From contig JAGBKB010000036.1 in assembly GCA_017934175.1 (NCBI GenBank), positions 1 to 64,000 on the forward strand: 64,000 bases of DNA, given 5' to 3'. The notes below the pieces were generated by a model. It saw only the letters and a program-made list of their open reading frames with translations, was not told where the DNA came from and made no database searches. Source of the DNA: Lachnospiraceae bacterium (GTDB lineage: Bacteria > Bacillota > Clostridia > Lachnospirales > Lachnospiraceae). Below are positions 35,170-44,272 of the stretch, one piece after another. Both the position numbers and the translations under genes were made by a program. Each line of letters begins with the position of its first letter. The stretch's first letter is position 1.

Positions 35170-37858
35170 TATCAATCTTTTTTTCTTCAACTACATAGAC
35201 TTCTAAAACATCATCAACAGCAAAATTACTAAATCCATCAAGAACTACACCACATTCGAAACCTGCTTTAACTTCTTTGACTTCATCTTTAAATCTTTTA
35301 AGTGATAGTATAGGACCATCAAATAATGTTTCTTCGCCTCTCTTTACTCTCACTTTAGCATTTCGCCTAATTTCTCCATCATTTACAAATGAACCAGCAA
35401 TATTACCTACATTTGATGCTTTGAAAATTTGTCTTATTGTAAGATTACCAATTATTTTTTCTTCCAATATAGGTGCAAGCATACCTCTCATTGCTTTTTC
35501 TACATCATCTATGGCATTGTAAATAATATTATAAAGCCTTAAATCTACTTTTTCTTTTTCAATTATTGATTTTGTATTTGGTTCTGGTTTTACATTAAAT
35601 CCAATTATTATAGCATTTGAAGCACTTGCAAGAGTGACATCAGACTCATTTATATTACCAACGCCTTCATGAATGACTTTTACAACAACTTCATCATTAG
35701 ATAATTTCTCTAAACTATTTTTTATTGCTTCAGATGAGCCTGCAACATCAGCCTTAAGAACTATGTTTAATTCTTTTAGTTCACCTGCTTTAATTTGGTC
35801 AAAAAGAGCATCAAGAGTTACTTTATGCTTACTCTCTTCCACAAGTCTAATTTTATTTTCAGATACAAAAGTCTCTGCAAATGCTCTTGCTTCTTTTTCA
35901 TTATCAAAGCATAAAAATGTATCACCAGCAAGTGGGACATCATTTAATCCGAGTATTTCAACTGGAGTAGAAGGTTTTGCTTCTTTAAGTCTATTTCCAT
36001 TTGCATCTGTCATCGCACGTACCTTTCCAAAACTCCTTCCCATAGCAACATAGCCCCCTATATGAAGTGTTCCTTTTTGAACAAGTATTCTTGCGACTGG
36101 ACCTTTCCCTTTATCAAGTAAACTCTCAATAACTATTCCTCTTGCTTTTCTATTTGGATTTGCTTTTAGATCTAATACATCAGCAGTTAATAATATCATC
36201 TCAAGTAAATTATCAATTCCAATATTATTTTTTGCTGACACTTCGCAATAAGTTGTCTGTCCTCCCCAATCAGAAGGTACTAATTCATATTCTGATAATT
36301 GTTGCTTTACTCTTTCAACATTTGCTTCTGGTTTATCAATTTTATTTATAGCAACTATAATCTCTACATTTGCAGCCTTGGCATGATTTATGGCTTCAAT
36401 AGTTTGTGGCTTAACTCCATCATCAGCAGCAACTACCAATATAGCAATGTCAGTTGATTTTGCACCTCTTAATCTCATAGCCGTAAACGCTTCATGACCA
36501 GGAGTATCTAAAAATGTAATAAGCCTATCTTTTACTTTTACTTGATATGCACCAATATGTTGAGTTATTCCTCCTGCCTCTTTTGCTATTACATTAGTAT
36601 TTCTAATTGTATCAAGTATAGAAGTTTTACCATGGTCAACATGTCCCATTACGACTACAACAGGTGGTCTTGTAACAAGAGTTGCTGGGTCTTCGGCTTC
36701 TTCTTTTAATAATTCTTCAATAACATTAACTTTTACTTCTTTTTCACACAAAACATCATATTCAAGAGCAATATTTTCAGCCTCTTCATATGATAATTCA
36801 GTATTTACATTAACAATTTTACCAGTAAGGAAAAGTTTTTTTACTATCATAGCAGGCTCTCTTTTAAGTTTAGAAGATAATTCTTTGATAGTTATAACTT
36901 CTGGTATGACAATAGACTTAATAACTTCACTTGGTTCTTCAACTTTTGGTTCAGGTTTTATAAATGCACCTGCACCAGTCTTTTTAATTGTTCTTGTTTT
37001 TTCATTTTCACTATAAGTTAATAAATTTTTATTATACTTATCAAACTTATCTTTTCCACCCTTTTTGCTCTTGCTCTTTTTATTTTCATCATTTTTAATA
37101 CCATATTGGTCTTTTTTTATCTTACCTTCATATCTTTTGTTAGTACCTGTTGCTATACCAGTATTTAAAGCATTAAAAGTTGTTTTAATATTTCCACTAT
37201 TAAAATCAGATTGTCTTTTAGGTTTATTACCTTGTGTATTAAATCTATTCTGTTGATTATTATTATTTTGATGATTATTAGTTTGTTGTTTTTCTTTAAA
37301 ATTTGTATTGTTAAATGGTTTATTATTTTGATTATTATTCTTTGCTTTCGTTTTAGAAAAGTCTTTTTGTTTTTCTAATTCTTTTTTCTTTTTAATCTCT
37401 TCAATCGTACTTAAAGGAAGCGCTCTACCATTTGGCGAAGCATTTTTTGATTTAGACTCTTTATTAGTTCCGTGCACATTAATTATTAAGTTACTTGTAT
37501 TAGCATTTGACCAATTAAAACTTTTTTGTGATGAATTATCAGTTTTAGTTGAATCTTTTTCTACTTTTGAATTATTATCAGGTTTAACAGTGTTAGTTTC
37601 AGATTCTATATTTTTATCATCAACTTTACTATCGGAATTTTTTATAGTTGTCGGCCTACTTACAGTTGTTCTACGATTTTTGTTTTTAAAAGAAAGAATC
37701 ATTGCATCAACTATTTTTTCGCCTTCCAAAGTTAGTTTATTAGTAATTTTTGTTGCATTCTCTCCTTTTGCAGCCAGTTCATTTTTGATTTCGTCAACAA
37801 AATCTTTAAACTTAACTGTATCAATATCATTATCTTTTAACTTTTCCTTTATAGTCAT
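35159..37858 (-). CDS. infB: Translation initiation factor IF-2
   Basis: GTPase that brings initiator tRNA to the 30S subunit. 899 residues: an N-terminal domain of about 320 residues that is low-complexity Asn/Lys/Gln rich, a small IF2_N helix bundle (about 320-380), the G domain with GHVDHGKT at 405-412, DTPGHE and NKID, followed by domains II-IV. GGAGGAAATA precedes the ATG. It follows nusA by 57 bases; ylxR and the L7Ae-like gene usually found between nusA and infB are absent. A -10-like TATAAT in the gap might add an internal promoter. Confidence 0.97.
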   Translation of the reverse strand: MTIKEKLKDNDIDTVKFKDFVDEIKNELAAKGENATKITNKLTLEGEKIVDAMILSFKNKNRRTTVSRPTTIKNSDSKVDDKNIESETNTVKPDNNSKVEKDSTKTDNSSQKSFNWSNANTSNLIINVHGTNKESKSKNASPNGRALPLSTIEEIKKKKELEKQKDFSKTKAKNNNQNNKPFNNTNFKEKQQTNNHQNNNNQQNRFNTQGNKPKRQSDFNSGNIKTTFNALNTGIATGTNKRYEGKIKKDQYGIKNDENKKSKSKKGGKDKFDKYNKNLLTYSENEKTRTIKKTGAGAFIKPEPKVEEPSEVIKSIVIPEVITIKELSSKLKREPAMIVKKLFLTGKIVNVNTELSYEEAENIALEYDVLCEKEVKVNVIEELLKEEAEDPATLVTRPPVVVVMGHVDHGKTSILDTIRNTNVIAKEAGGITQHIGAYQVKVKDRLITFLDTPGHEAFTAMRLRGAKSTDIAILVVAADDGVKPQTIEAINHAKAANVEIIVAINKIDKPEANVERVKQQLSEYELVPSDWGGQTTYCEVSAKNNIGIDNLLEMILLTADVLDLKANPNRKARGIVIESLLDKGKGPVARILVQKGTLHIGGYVAMGRSFGKVRAMTDANGNRLKEAKPSTPVEILGLNDVPLAGDTFLCFDNEKEARAFAETFVSENKIRLVEESKHKVTLDALFDQIKAGELKELNIVLKADVAGSSEAIKNSLEKLSNDEVVVKVIHEGVGNINESDVTLASASNAIIIGFNVKPEPNTKSIIEKEKVDLRLYNIIYNAIDDVEKAMRGMLAPILEEKIIGNLTIRQIFKASNVGNIAGSFVNDGEIRRNAKVRVKRGEETLFDGPILSLKRFKDEVKEVKAGFECGVVLDGFSNFAVDDVLEVYVVEEKKIDNER

Positions 37859-37915
37859 TATTTCCTCCGAAAAGAATTATACTTATTTTGAAAAATGTCA
37901 TTTTAATAATTCATA

Positions 37916-39154
37916 CTATTCATCAGCACTTTCTGTGTCTACTGTATCATTACTATCAGCATTATTTTCTTCACTTGCTTTTTCTTGTTCTACTTTATCC
38001 AAAACATCTTTAAACTTACTGTGGTCATACTCAACACCAAATTTATCATATATACCTTGTGCAACTGCTTGTGATTCTGACTTAATATCTATTTTATATT
38101 CTGTCAGTTTAGCAGCAAGTCTTGCATTCTGACCTTCTTTTCCTATTGCAAGTGATAATAATGAGTCTGGCACAACTACAAGTGCTGCCTTGTTATCTTC
38201 ATCTGCAACAATAATTGTTGATTTAGCAGGATTTAGAGCATTGCCAATAAAATTACTAATATCTTCGTCCCAATTTACTATATCAATCTTCTCTCCACCT
38301 AATTCATCTACTACCGCATCTACTCTTATGTTGTTTACACCAATGCATGAACCTACTGCATCTACATCAGGATTATATGAATATACAGCCATCTTTGTTC
38401 TTGACCCTGCTTCTCTTGCTATTGATTTAATTACAACTGTTCCATCTTTAATTTCAGTAACTTCTTGTTCAAAAAGTTTTCTTACAAGATTTGGGTCAGA
38501 CCTTGATACTTTAATTTTTGGTCCTCTGGATGTTTCAGTAACTTCTTGTATATAAACTTTAATTCTCTTATTAAATTCTAATTTTTCAGATTTATTTCTT
38601 TCTGAATCTAAAAGTATTCCATCAGTTCTACCAAGGTTAATATTATATGCATTTTTTAACCTTCTACTTACAGTTCCTGTAACAATAGTTCCGACTTTTT
38701 CTTTAAATTCATTATAAAGTGAACTCTTTTCTTGTTCTCTTAACTTATTTATTATAAGTCCTTTAGAATTTTGAATTGCAATATGACCAAGGTCAATTCG
38801 TGGCGCTTCAATATAAACTTGGTCATCAACTTGTGCATTTTCATCATATTTTCTCGCTTCACTAAGTTTCACTTCAGTCAAATCATTAATAATATCTAAA
38901 TCATCAGGTATAACTTCTTTAGCCAAAAATATTTCATAATCATAACTATCTTCATCAATTACAACATTGATATAATTTTGGTCTTTTTGAATCATTTGAG
39001 CAAGAACTTTATCACCACTTTTATTTGCTTTTCTTACCAAATAGTTTCTATAAGCATACTCAAGTGATTCTTTGATAGATTTTAATATCAATGACTTATC
39101 TATATTTTTTTCCTTTTCTAAAATTTCTAATGCATCCTTTAATTCCCTATTCAT
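37916..39154 (-). CDS. nusA: Transcription termination/antitermination factor NusA
   Basis: 412 residues: N-terminal RNA polymerase binding domain, S1 domain (EFKEKVGTIVTGTVSRRLKNAYNINLGRTDGIL, near 130-200), two KH domains (IAREAGSRTKMAVYS and SLLSLAIGKEGQNARLAAKLTEYKIDI) and a short acidic tail. It binds elongating RNA polymerase and aids pausing, termination and antitermination. It heads the nusA-infB-rbfA operon; rimP, which normally precedes it, is not there. Upstream lie a hairpin and a promoter with phased A-tracts. Confidence 0.96.
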   Translation of the reverse strand: MNRELKDALEILEKEKNIDKSLILKSIKESLEYAYRNYLVRKANKSGDKVLAQMIQKDQNYINVVIDEDSYDYEIFLAKEVIPDDLDIINDLTEVKLSEARKYDENAQVDDQVYIEAPRIDLGHIAIQNSKGLIINKLREQEKSSLYNEFKEKVGTIVTGTVSRRLKNAYNINLGRTDGILLDSERNKSEKLEFNKRIKVYIQEVTETSRGPKIKVSRSDPNLVRKLFEQEVTEIKDGTVVIKSIAREAGSRTKMAVYSYNPDVDAVGSCIGVNNIRVDAVVDELGGEKIDIVNWDEDISNFIGNALNPAKSTIIVADEDNKAALVVVPDSLLSLAIGKEGQNARLAAKLTEYKIDIKSESQAVAQGIYDKFGVEYDHSKFKDVLDKVEQEKASEENNADSNDTVDTESADE

Positions 39155-39192
39155 AATTTATTCCTTCCGGCATATAGCCAAAAAATATATAT

Positions 39193-39223
39193 AAAAACTT
39201 GAGGAGCGATAACTCGCTCCTCA
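39193..39223 (-). terminator. Strong hairpin with T tail, between DUF896 gene and nusA
   Basis: TGAGGAGCGA (minus, 39223-39214), four-base loop, TCGCTCCTCA (39209-39200), then AGTTTTTATA. It can end the rpsU-DUF896 transcript. Its first base coincides with the predicted start of the nusA transcript, so it would also form the 5' end of the nusA mRNA. Confidence 0.85.
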
Positions 39224-39230
39224 TATATAA

Positions 39231-39259
39231 ATTATACTAAATAAACACTCAAAAATCAA
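39231..39259 (-). promoter_or_regulatory. Probable promoter of the nusA operon
   Basis: Minus strand: TTGATT at 39259-39254, 17-base spacer, TATAAT at 39236-39231. Predicted start about 39224. The -35 lies at the edge of a run of phased A-tracts (39251-39296). Confidence 0.65.
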
Positions 39260-39296
39260 TCAAAAATACAAAAAAATCAGTAAAAATAGTTAAAAA
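39251..39296. promoter_or_regulatory. Phased A-tracts (intrinsically bent DNA) at and upstream of the nusA promoter
   Basis: Five runs of five to seven A on the plus strand are centred near 39253, 39264, 39273, 39284 and 39294, i.e. 9-11 bases apart, close to one helical turn. Such phasing bends DNA and, on the upstream side of a -35 element, can raise promoter strength. Confidence 0.6.
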
Positions 39297-39317
39297 TAAT
39301 GATATTTTAGCATTTTT

Positions 39318-39497
39318 TTAGGTATTTTTTGAACTTGAACCCTTTAATTTATCAATAGTAAACTTAAAATAATTAATAATTTCATCTCTAAGAATTGCTC
39401 TTTCATTTAATTCAACAGCACTCAATTCATTTCCAGATTCAATTTTTAAATATAATTCATTGAGCCTATTAACTTTATTCATTAGATTATTTTCCAT
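39318..39497 (-). CDS. DUF896 family protein (YnzC-like)
   Basis: 59 residues forming the two-helix hairpin of the DUF896 family: KVNRLNELYLKIESGNELSAVELNERAILRDEIINYFK, close to the Bacillus YnzC pattern, with a short Lys/Ser tail. No biochemical role is known. The ATG at 39497 overlaps the stop of the flavoprotein gene as TAATG and has GGAGGG before it; longer readings upstream run into that gene. It ends its operon. Confidence 0.85.
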   Translation of the reverse strand: MENNLMNKVNRLNELYLKIESGNELSAVELNERAILRDEIINYFKFTIDKLKGSSSKNT

Positions 39498-40795
39498 TAT
39501 CCCTCCATATTTAAAATATGATTTGATACCACTGATGCCGATGAATAGCACATCTGTAAATTATAACCACCACATATACCATCTATATCAAGTGCTTCAC
39601 CTATAGCATATAAACCTTTTATTTTTTTTGCCTCTAAACTATTTTCGTAAAACTCATTTGTGTCAATTCCTCCAACAGATATTTGAGCATTTTCATAATT
39701 ATTCTGTTTAATTATTTTGATTTTAAAACTAATAATTAGATTTGAAATATTTATCAAGTCATCATCAGTTAAATCACTAACTTTCTTATTTTTAAGATTT
39801 AATAATGATGTAATAATTAAGTTTAATTCATCCGGTAAATATCCACACAGAAAATCATCTATTTTTTTATATGGTATTAAGTTACGTCTTAATTTCAAAA
39901 TGTTTATAACTTTATTATTTTTTTCTTCATAACTTAAATTAAAATATGAAGATTTATTACTTACATTAACACTATTTACTAAATTGCATGAAAAGTCAAA
40001 AATAATATCAATATCATTTTTATATGAACTTTGTATTCTTGCAAGTTTGCTTGATAAGTTTAAGATTGGTATTCCAGATACATTTTCTTTTGTAAACTGT
40101 ATTTCACCATATTCCGATAATACATTATTATCTTTATCTTTTATAGATACATAAGCATCTACCCTAAATCCTGTAAAATTAATTTTATTAACATCAATAT
40201 TATCAATTTTGTATTTTAAGGGGGTAAGCCCAGGTAAAACATCATTTACAGTTAACCCAAGTTTTTTTACAATAGAAAAGCAAGAACCATCTGAACCTGT
40301 TTTAGCATATGTACTACCACCAAAAGCAAATATAAGAATATCAAATTCATAATTTTTATTATCAATGGTGTAGACAAAAAACTTATTATTTTTTTTAATT
40401 ATATTTATTACATTTGAATTATATTCTATGTTTATTTTATTATTTATAATCTTATCGTATAATGCATAGTATATACTTGTTGATTTATTATTATTTGGAT
40501 ATACATAATCAATATTTTTATGAGTTTCAACTTTTGATACAATGCCTAAACTATTTAAATATTCAATAAACGAATAGTTATCATATCTTTTAAATATAGT
40601 TTTAGCAAATTTACAATTATATATATAATCTAAATTGTTAAAATCCATATTTGTAAAATTACATTTGCCATTTCCTGTAAGTAATAATTTTTTTCCAAGT
40701 TTATTATTTTTCTCTAATATAGTTACATTATGTTTATTTAGTTTACTCGCAAGAATCATACCACTTGCACCGCCTCCAATTATCCCAATGTCCAT
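39497..40795 (-). CDS. HI0933/YhiN-type flavoprotein (NAD(P)/FAD-dependent oxidoreductase)
   Basis: 432 residues. FAD-binding N terminus IGIIGGGASGMILASKL with the acidic residue in VTILEKN, then KLLLTGNGKCNFTN, typical of the YhiN/BaiN-like family, and a C-terminal FAD signature GLYAIGEALDIDGICGGYNLQ. The family is widespread; some members reduce bile-acid or other small unsaturated substrates, most are unassigned. It starts one base after the flippase stop codon and is coupled to the DUF896 gene. Confidence 0.9.
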   Translation of the reverse strand: MDIGIIGGGASGMILASKLNKHNVTILEKNNKLGKKLLLTGNGKCNFTNMDFNNLDYIYNCKFAKTIFKRYDNYSFIEYLNSLGIVSKVETHKNIDYVYPNNNKSTSIYYALYDKIINNKINIEYNSNVINIIKKNNKFFVYTIDNKNYEFDILIFAFGGSTYAKTGSDGSCFSIVKKLGLTVNDVLPGLTPLKYKIDNIDVNKINFTGFRVDAYVSIKDKDNNVLSEYGEIQFTKENVSGIPILNLSSKLARIQSSYKNDIDIIFDFSCNLVNSVNVSNKSSYFNLSYEEKNNKVINILKLRRNLIPYKKIDDFLCGYLPDELNLIITSLLNLKNKKVSDLTDDDLINISNLIISFKIKIIKQNNYENAQISVGGIDTNEFYENSLEAKKIKGLYAIGEALDIDGICGGYNLQMCYSSASVVSNHILNMEG

Positions 40796-40796
40796 A

Positions 40797-42482
40797 TTAG
40801 CCTCTCAACAAAAACTCAAATTTAGAAATAAATGGTATATAATCAGAATCTCTTTTCCTTACAACACCAAGCATAATTATAAAGAAGCAATAAACAAATG
40901 TTGCAATTATTATACATATCAATAACCTAAGTAGCATAGAAAAATAACTCCCAGATGTCAATACATATTTTAATAAAAATCTATTGATGAAGTATGTAGT
41001 AATTCCCATAAGTGCAGCGCTTAAAAACATAAGTGTAAATGTTAAAATGTATCTTCTTTGGAAACTACTATTTCTATATCTAACTATTCTATTTAAATCT
41101 CTTTGGTTTAAAATAAATAACACCATTGCAAAAACTATCATACCAAATACAATGCCATAAATATTTTGTCTCAATGGAATTAAAAATATTAAACAAGCAA
41201 TTATATGAATTATAAGAGCGATTAAAGTATTTTTTAAAGGTTTAGTATAATGTCCCAGTCCTTGCAAAATACCAATAGTTACAGTTGACAATGAGAAAAA
41301 AACAACTGCTATACTGCCTGCTCTTAACATATTAATAAGTATGTCAAGGTTTTCTTTAAATAACACTCTACAAATAGGGTCTGCAAGTATTATAAGACCA
41401 ACAAATGCTGGAGTAACTATAAGCATAGTATATTTTATAGAATACTTTACTTTAAGCACAACTTCTCTAACTTCATTCTTTTCAACAGATGTTGATATAG
41501 AAGGTATAATCGATGAAGTAAGGCTATTTGCTACAGCAACTGGAATATTAAATAATAAATGATAATTCCCAAATACTCCCCATAAAATAACTATATTTAG
41601 TTCTGATTTCATAATTGTCAAAACATTTGAAAATATCAAATCATCTAAAACAGTTGTTAAATTATATATTGTCCCAGATACTATTATAGGAATCATAGTA
41701 TGATATAATACTTTAAATATTCTATTTCTTGATTCAGGTTCATAATAGTTATTATTATTCAACAACATTTTATATTTAGACATTAATGACAAGAATACAA
41801 AAAATAAAAATGCGAGTGCAGTAAAAGCACCGATACCTGTACCAATGGCACCACCTCTTGCACCAAAAGCATATGAATATTCAGTTGATTCATAAATCAT
41901 ATTTGCAATTACACCTCTATTAAATAAGATATATGCAAATAGTATACTTGTAATTGCATTTGCAATTTGCTCAAAAATCTGTGATATTGCAGTAGGAATC
42001 ATATTACCCATTCCTTGAAATAGTCCCCTAAATACTCCAAGGAAGGACATAATAAAGAGTGTAGGTGCAAGTGCTCTTAACGCAAACTTTAACAAAGGTT
42101 TCCTGTAAATATTACTAATAAATTCAGCACCATAAAACATAATAAGAAACATTATAAGTCCTACAAATAATGCAATGATTAATGATGCCTTTATAACATT
42201 TTTTACATCTTTATATCTACCAACAGCAAGTCTTTCAGAGACAACTTTTGAAATAGAAATTGGGAAAGAATAAGATGACAAAATAAGAAATAAAGAATAC
42301 ACACTATATGCAGATGTATAATAGCCATTTCCTTTGTTACCAATAATATTAATCATTGGAATTCTATAAAATAGACCAATTATTCTTACAATAATTCCAG
42401 AAACTGCTAAAATACTACCCTGCATTAAAAAATGATGTTTTTTATGTAAAGTTTTATTATTATTATCTTGAAACTTAATCAT
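40797..42482 (-). CDS. SpoVB/MurJ-type polysaccharide flippase
   Basis: 561 residues and about 14 membrane helices of the MOP exporter superfamily; the N terminus MIKFQDNNNKTLHKKHHFLMQGSILA then GIIVRIIGLFYRIPMI is the pattern of the SpoVB/YabM/YtgP branch, which flip lipid-linked wall precursors such as lipid II. It could also serve the glycan pathway at 7893-22654, which has no flippase of its own. It is separated from ybeY by one base and from the flavoprotein gene by one base. Confidence 0.9.
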   Translation of the reverse strand: MIKFQDNNNKTLHKKHHFLMQGSILAVSGIIVRIIGLFYRIPMINIIGNKGNGYYTSAYSVYSLFLILSSYSFPISISKVVSERLAVGRYKDVKNVIKASLIIALFVGLIMFLIMFYGAEFISNIYRKPLLKFALRALAPTLFIMSFLGVFRGLFQGMGNMIPTAISQIFEQIANAITSILFAYILFNRGVIANMIYESTEYSYAFGARGGAIGTGIGAFTALAFLFFVFLSLMSKYKMLLNNNNYYEPESRNRIFKVLYHTMIPIIVSGTIYNLTTVLDDLIFSNVLTIMKSELNIVILWGVFGNYHLLFNIPVAVANSLTSSIIPSISTSVEKNEVREVVLKVKYSIKYTMLIVTPAFVGLIILADPICRVLFKENLDILINMLRAGSIAVVFFSLSTVTIGILQGLGHYTKPLKNTLIALIIHIIACLIFLIPLRQNIYGIVFGMIVFAMVLFILNQRDLNRIVRYRNSSFQRRYILTFTLMFLSAALMGITTYFINRFLLKYVLTSGSYFSMLLRLLICIIIATFVYCFFIIMLGVVRKRDSDYIPFISKFEFLLRG

Positions 42483-42483
42483 A

Positions 42484-43023
42484 TTATCTCACTATATTTA
42501 AAGAGTTTAAAACATCATCTTGAATTTCAAACATTTTCCTTTCATCTTTTACATTTGTATGGTCATATCCTAATAAATGAAGTAATGAATGTAATAACAA
42601 AAATGAATACTCTCTTTTTACTGAATGATTATACATAATACTTTGTGATATAACTTTATCATAGCACATAACTACATCACCTAAAAATATAGTATTAGTT
42701 GTTAAATCAAGTATAGATATATCATAAACATCTTTTTTAATAAATGTTGAAAAAGTAGAGGGCTTTTTAAACTCAATATTTGGGAATGACAATACGTCCG
42801 TTATTTTATTAACATTTCTCTGTTCTTTATTTATTTTTTTTATGTTTTTTTTATCGACCACAAAAATATTATACGAAAAATCATAATTTAAATCTAAATA
42901 TTCAAATAGTTTTCTCGATATTTTTTTAGAAAGAGTTTTATAATTAAACTCAAATACAAAATTATTTAGAGTCTCATATTTAATTATAATTTTACTTTTT
43001 CTTTCTTTTTTCATAATTTTCAT
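42484..43023 (-). CDS. ybeY: Endoribonuclease YbeY (rRNA maturation factor)
   Basis: 179 residues with the zinc motif HSLLHLLGYDH (H-x3-H-x5-H) and the preceding NKITDVLSFP and LGDVVMC segments of the family. YbeY acts on 16S rRNA 3' end maturation and ribosome quality control. The gene overlaps the end of phoH, its usual partner. The start is uncertain: ATG at 43023, ATG at 43014 and TTG at 43029 are possible and none has a good ribosome binding site, as expected for translational coupling. Confidence 0.92.
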   Translation of the reverse strand: MKIMKKERKSKIIIKYETLNNFVFEFNYKTLSKKISRKLFEYLDLNYDFSYNIFVVDKKNIKKINKEQRNVNKITDVLSFPNIEFKKPSTFSTFIKKDVYDISILDLTTNTIFLGDVVMCYDKVISQSIMYNHSVKREYSFLLLHSLLHLLGYDHTNVKDERKMFEIQDDVLNSLNIVR

Positions 43024-43987
43024 AAGCAACTACAATTTTTTGAACTAATGGATGTCGAACTACATCTTTAGATGATAACCTTATAAAACTTATTCCATCA
43101 ATATTTTTAAGAACTTTTATAGCACTATCAAGACCTGACTTTACATCCCTTGGTAAATCTTTTTGTGTGTCATCACCTGTAATTATTACTTTTGAATTAA
43201 AACCAATTCTTGTAAGAAACATTTTCATCTGTGGTATGGTTGTATTCTGTGCTTCATCCAATATTATAAATGCATTATCAAGTGTTCTTCCTCTCATATA
43301 TGCAAGTGGTGCCACCTCAATAAGTCCTTTTTCAAGGTTTGCTTGAAAACTTTCAGCCCCCATAATCTGATATAGAGCATCATATAGAGGTCTTAAGTAT
43401 GGGTCTATCTTACTTTGTAAATCTCCAGGCAAAAATCCAAGTTTTTCACCTGCTTCTATCGCAGGTCTTGTCAATATAAGTTTTGTCACATCACCTTTTT
43501 TAAATGCTTCAATAGCCATGCACATGCCAAGATATGTCTTTCCTGTACCAGCCGGACCAATGCCAAAAGTAATCATATTATTTTTTATGCTATCAACATA
43601 ATTCTTTTGTCCAATAGTTTTTGGTTTTATAGGCTTACCTTGAATAGTTCTTGACAAAACATTGTCATCAAGGTCTACAATATTATTTTTAATTTCAATA
43701 TTATTTTCATTTTTATTTAATAAAGTATCCATACAATAATTTAAATCTTGTTCACTAATTTCGTTTCCTTTATTTGCTTTAGAAATTAATATGTCTATCA
43801 GTTCATTGACATTTTCAACATCATTTTTGTTGCCTATAATTTTAATTTTTTCATTTCTAATGACTATTGAAACATTGAACTTCTTTTCTATTATTTTTAT
43901 ATTCACATCAAAACTACCAAATATTTTTGGCAATATTTCATTATTGATGCTAATTTCACTAATATAATTTTTATTATTATTATCCAT
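42992..43987 (-). CDS. phoH: PhoH-like ATPase
   Basis: 331 residues: an N-terminal KH-like region (about 15-70), then the PhoH P-loop domain with GPAGTGKT (Walker A), LTRPAIEAGEKLGFLPGDL, FIILDEAQNT (Walker B) and ITGDDTQKDLP. It couples nucleotide hydrolysis to RNA-related work with YbeY. The ATG directly follows the T tail of the terminator hairpin after rpsU, with no ordinary ribosome binding site; the GGG in the 3' arm of that hairpin is the only candidate. Confidence 0.93.
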   Translation of the reverse strand: MDNNNKNYISEISINNEILPKIFGSFDVNIKIIEKKFNVSIVIRNEKIKIIGNKNDVENVNELIDILISKANKGNEISEQDLNYCMDTLLNKNENNIEIKNNIVDLDDNVLSRTIQGKPIKPKTIGQKNYVDSIKNNMITFGIGPAGTGKTYLGMCMAIEAFKKGDVTKLILTRPAIEAGEKLGFLPGDLQSKIDPYLRPLYDALYQIMGAESFQANLEKGLIEVAPLAYMRGRTLDNAFIILDEAQNTTIPQMKMFLTRIGFNSKVIITGDDTQKDLPRDVKSGLDSAIKVLKNIDGISFIRLSSKDVVRHPLVQKIVVAYENYEKRKKK

Positions 43988-44019
43988 AAAAAATGTGCCC
44001 TATCCATATGAATAGGGCA
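43988..44019 (-). terminator. Terminator hairpin between rpsU and phoH
   Basis: TGCCCTAT (minus, 44019-44012), eight-base loop, ATAGGGCA (44003-43996), then CATTTTTT running directly into the phoH ATG at 43987. It would end most rpsU transcripts and allow some read-through into phoH-ybeY. Confidence 0.85.
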
Positions 44020-44024
44020 AAAAA

Positions 44025-44204
44025 TTAAAAACTAAACTTTCTTTTACGTGCTGCTTCAGATTTTTTCTTTCTTTTTACACTTGGCTTCTCATAGAATTCT
44101 CTTTTTCTAATTTCTTGTTGAATTCCAGCCTTTGCACAATTTCTTTTAAATCTTCTTAATGCATTATCTAAAGTTTCATTCTCTTTTACTATAACGCTTG
44201 ACAA
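44025..44204 (-). CDS. rpsU: 30S ribosomal protein S21
   Basis: 59 residues: [27 protein letters not shown] and the basic C terminus with [16 protein letters not shown], the full S21 sequence. The start is taken as TTG at 44204, giving the canonical N terminus, with GGGAG eight bases upstream; a GTG at 44213 abuts that ribosome binding site and would add three residues. A strong promoter lies directly upstream and a terminator directly downstream, so S21 is made as a short abundant transcript with partial read-through to phoH. Confidence 0.94.
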   Translation of the reverse strand: MSSVIVKENETLDNALRRFKRNCAKAGIQQEIRKREFYEKPSVKRKKKSEAARKRKFSF

Positions 44205-44229
44205 TTTTCTCACTCCCTTCTTTGTATAA

Positions 44230-44258
44230 ATTATAACAAAAAATATATAATTTGTAAA
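44230..44258 (-). promoter_or_regulatory. Promoter of rpsU
   Basis: Minus strand: TTTACA at 44258-44253, 17-base spacer, TGTTATAAT with TATAAT at 44235-44230. It lies in the 68-base gap between pheT and rpsU; transcription would start about 18 bases before the TTG start. Confidence 0.8.
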
Positions 44259-44272
44259 TATATAACTTTGCT

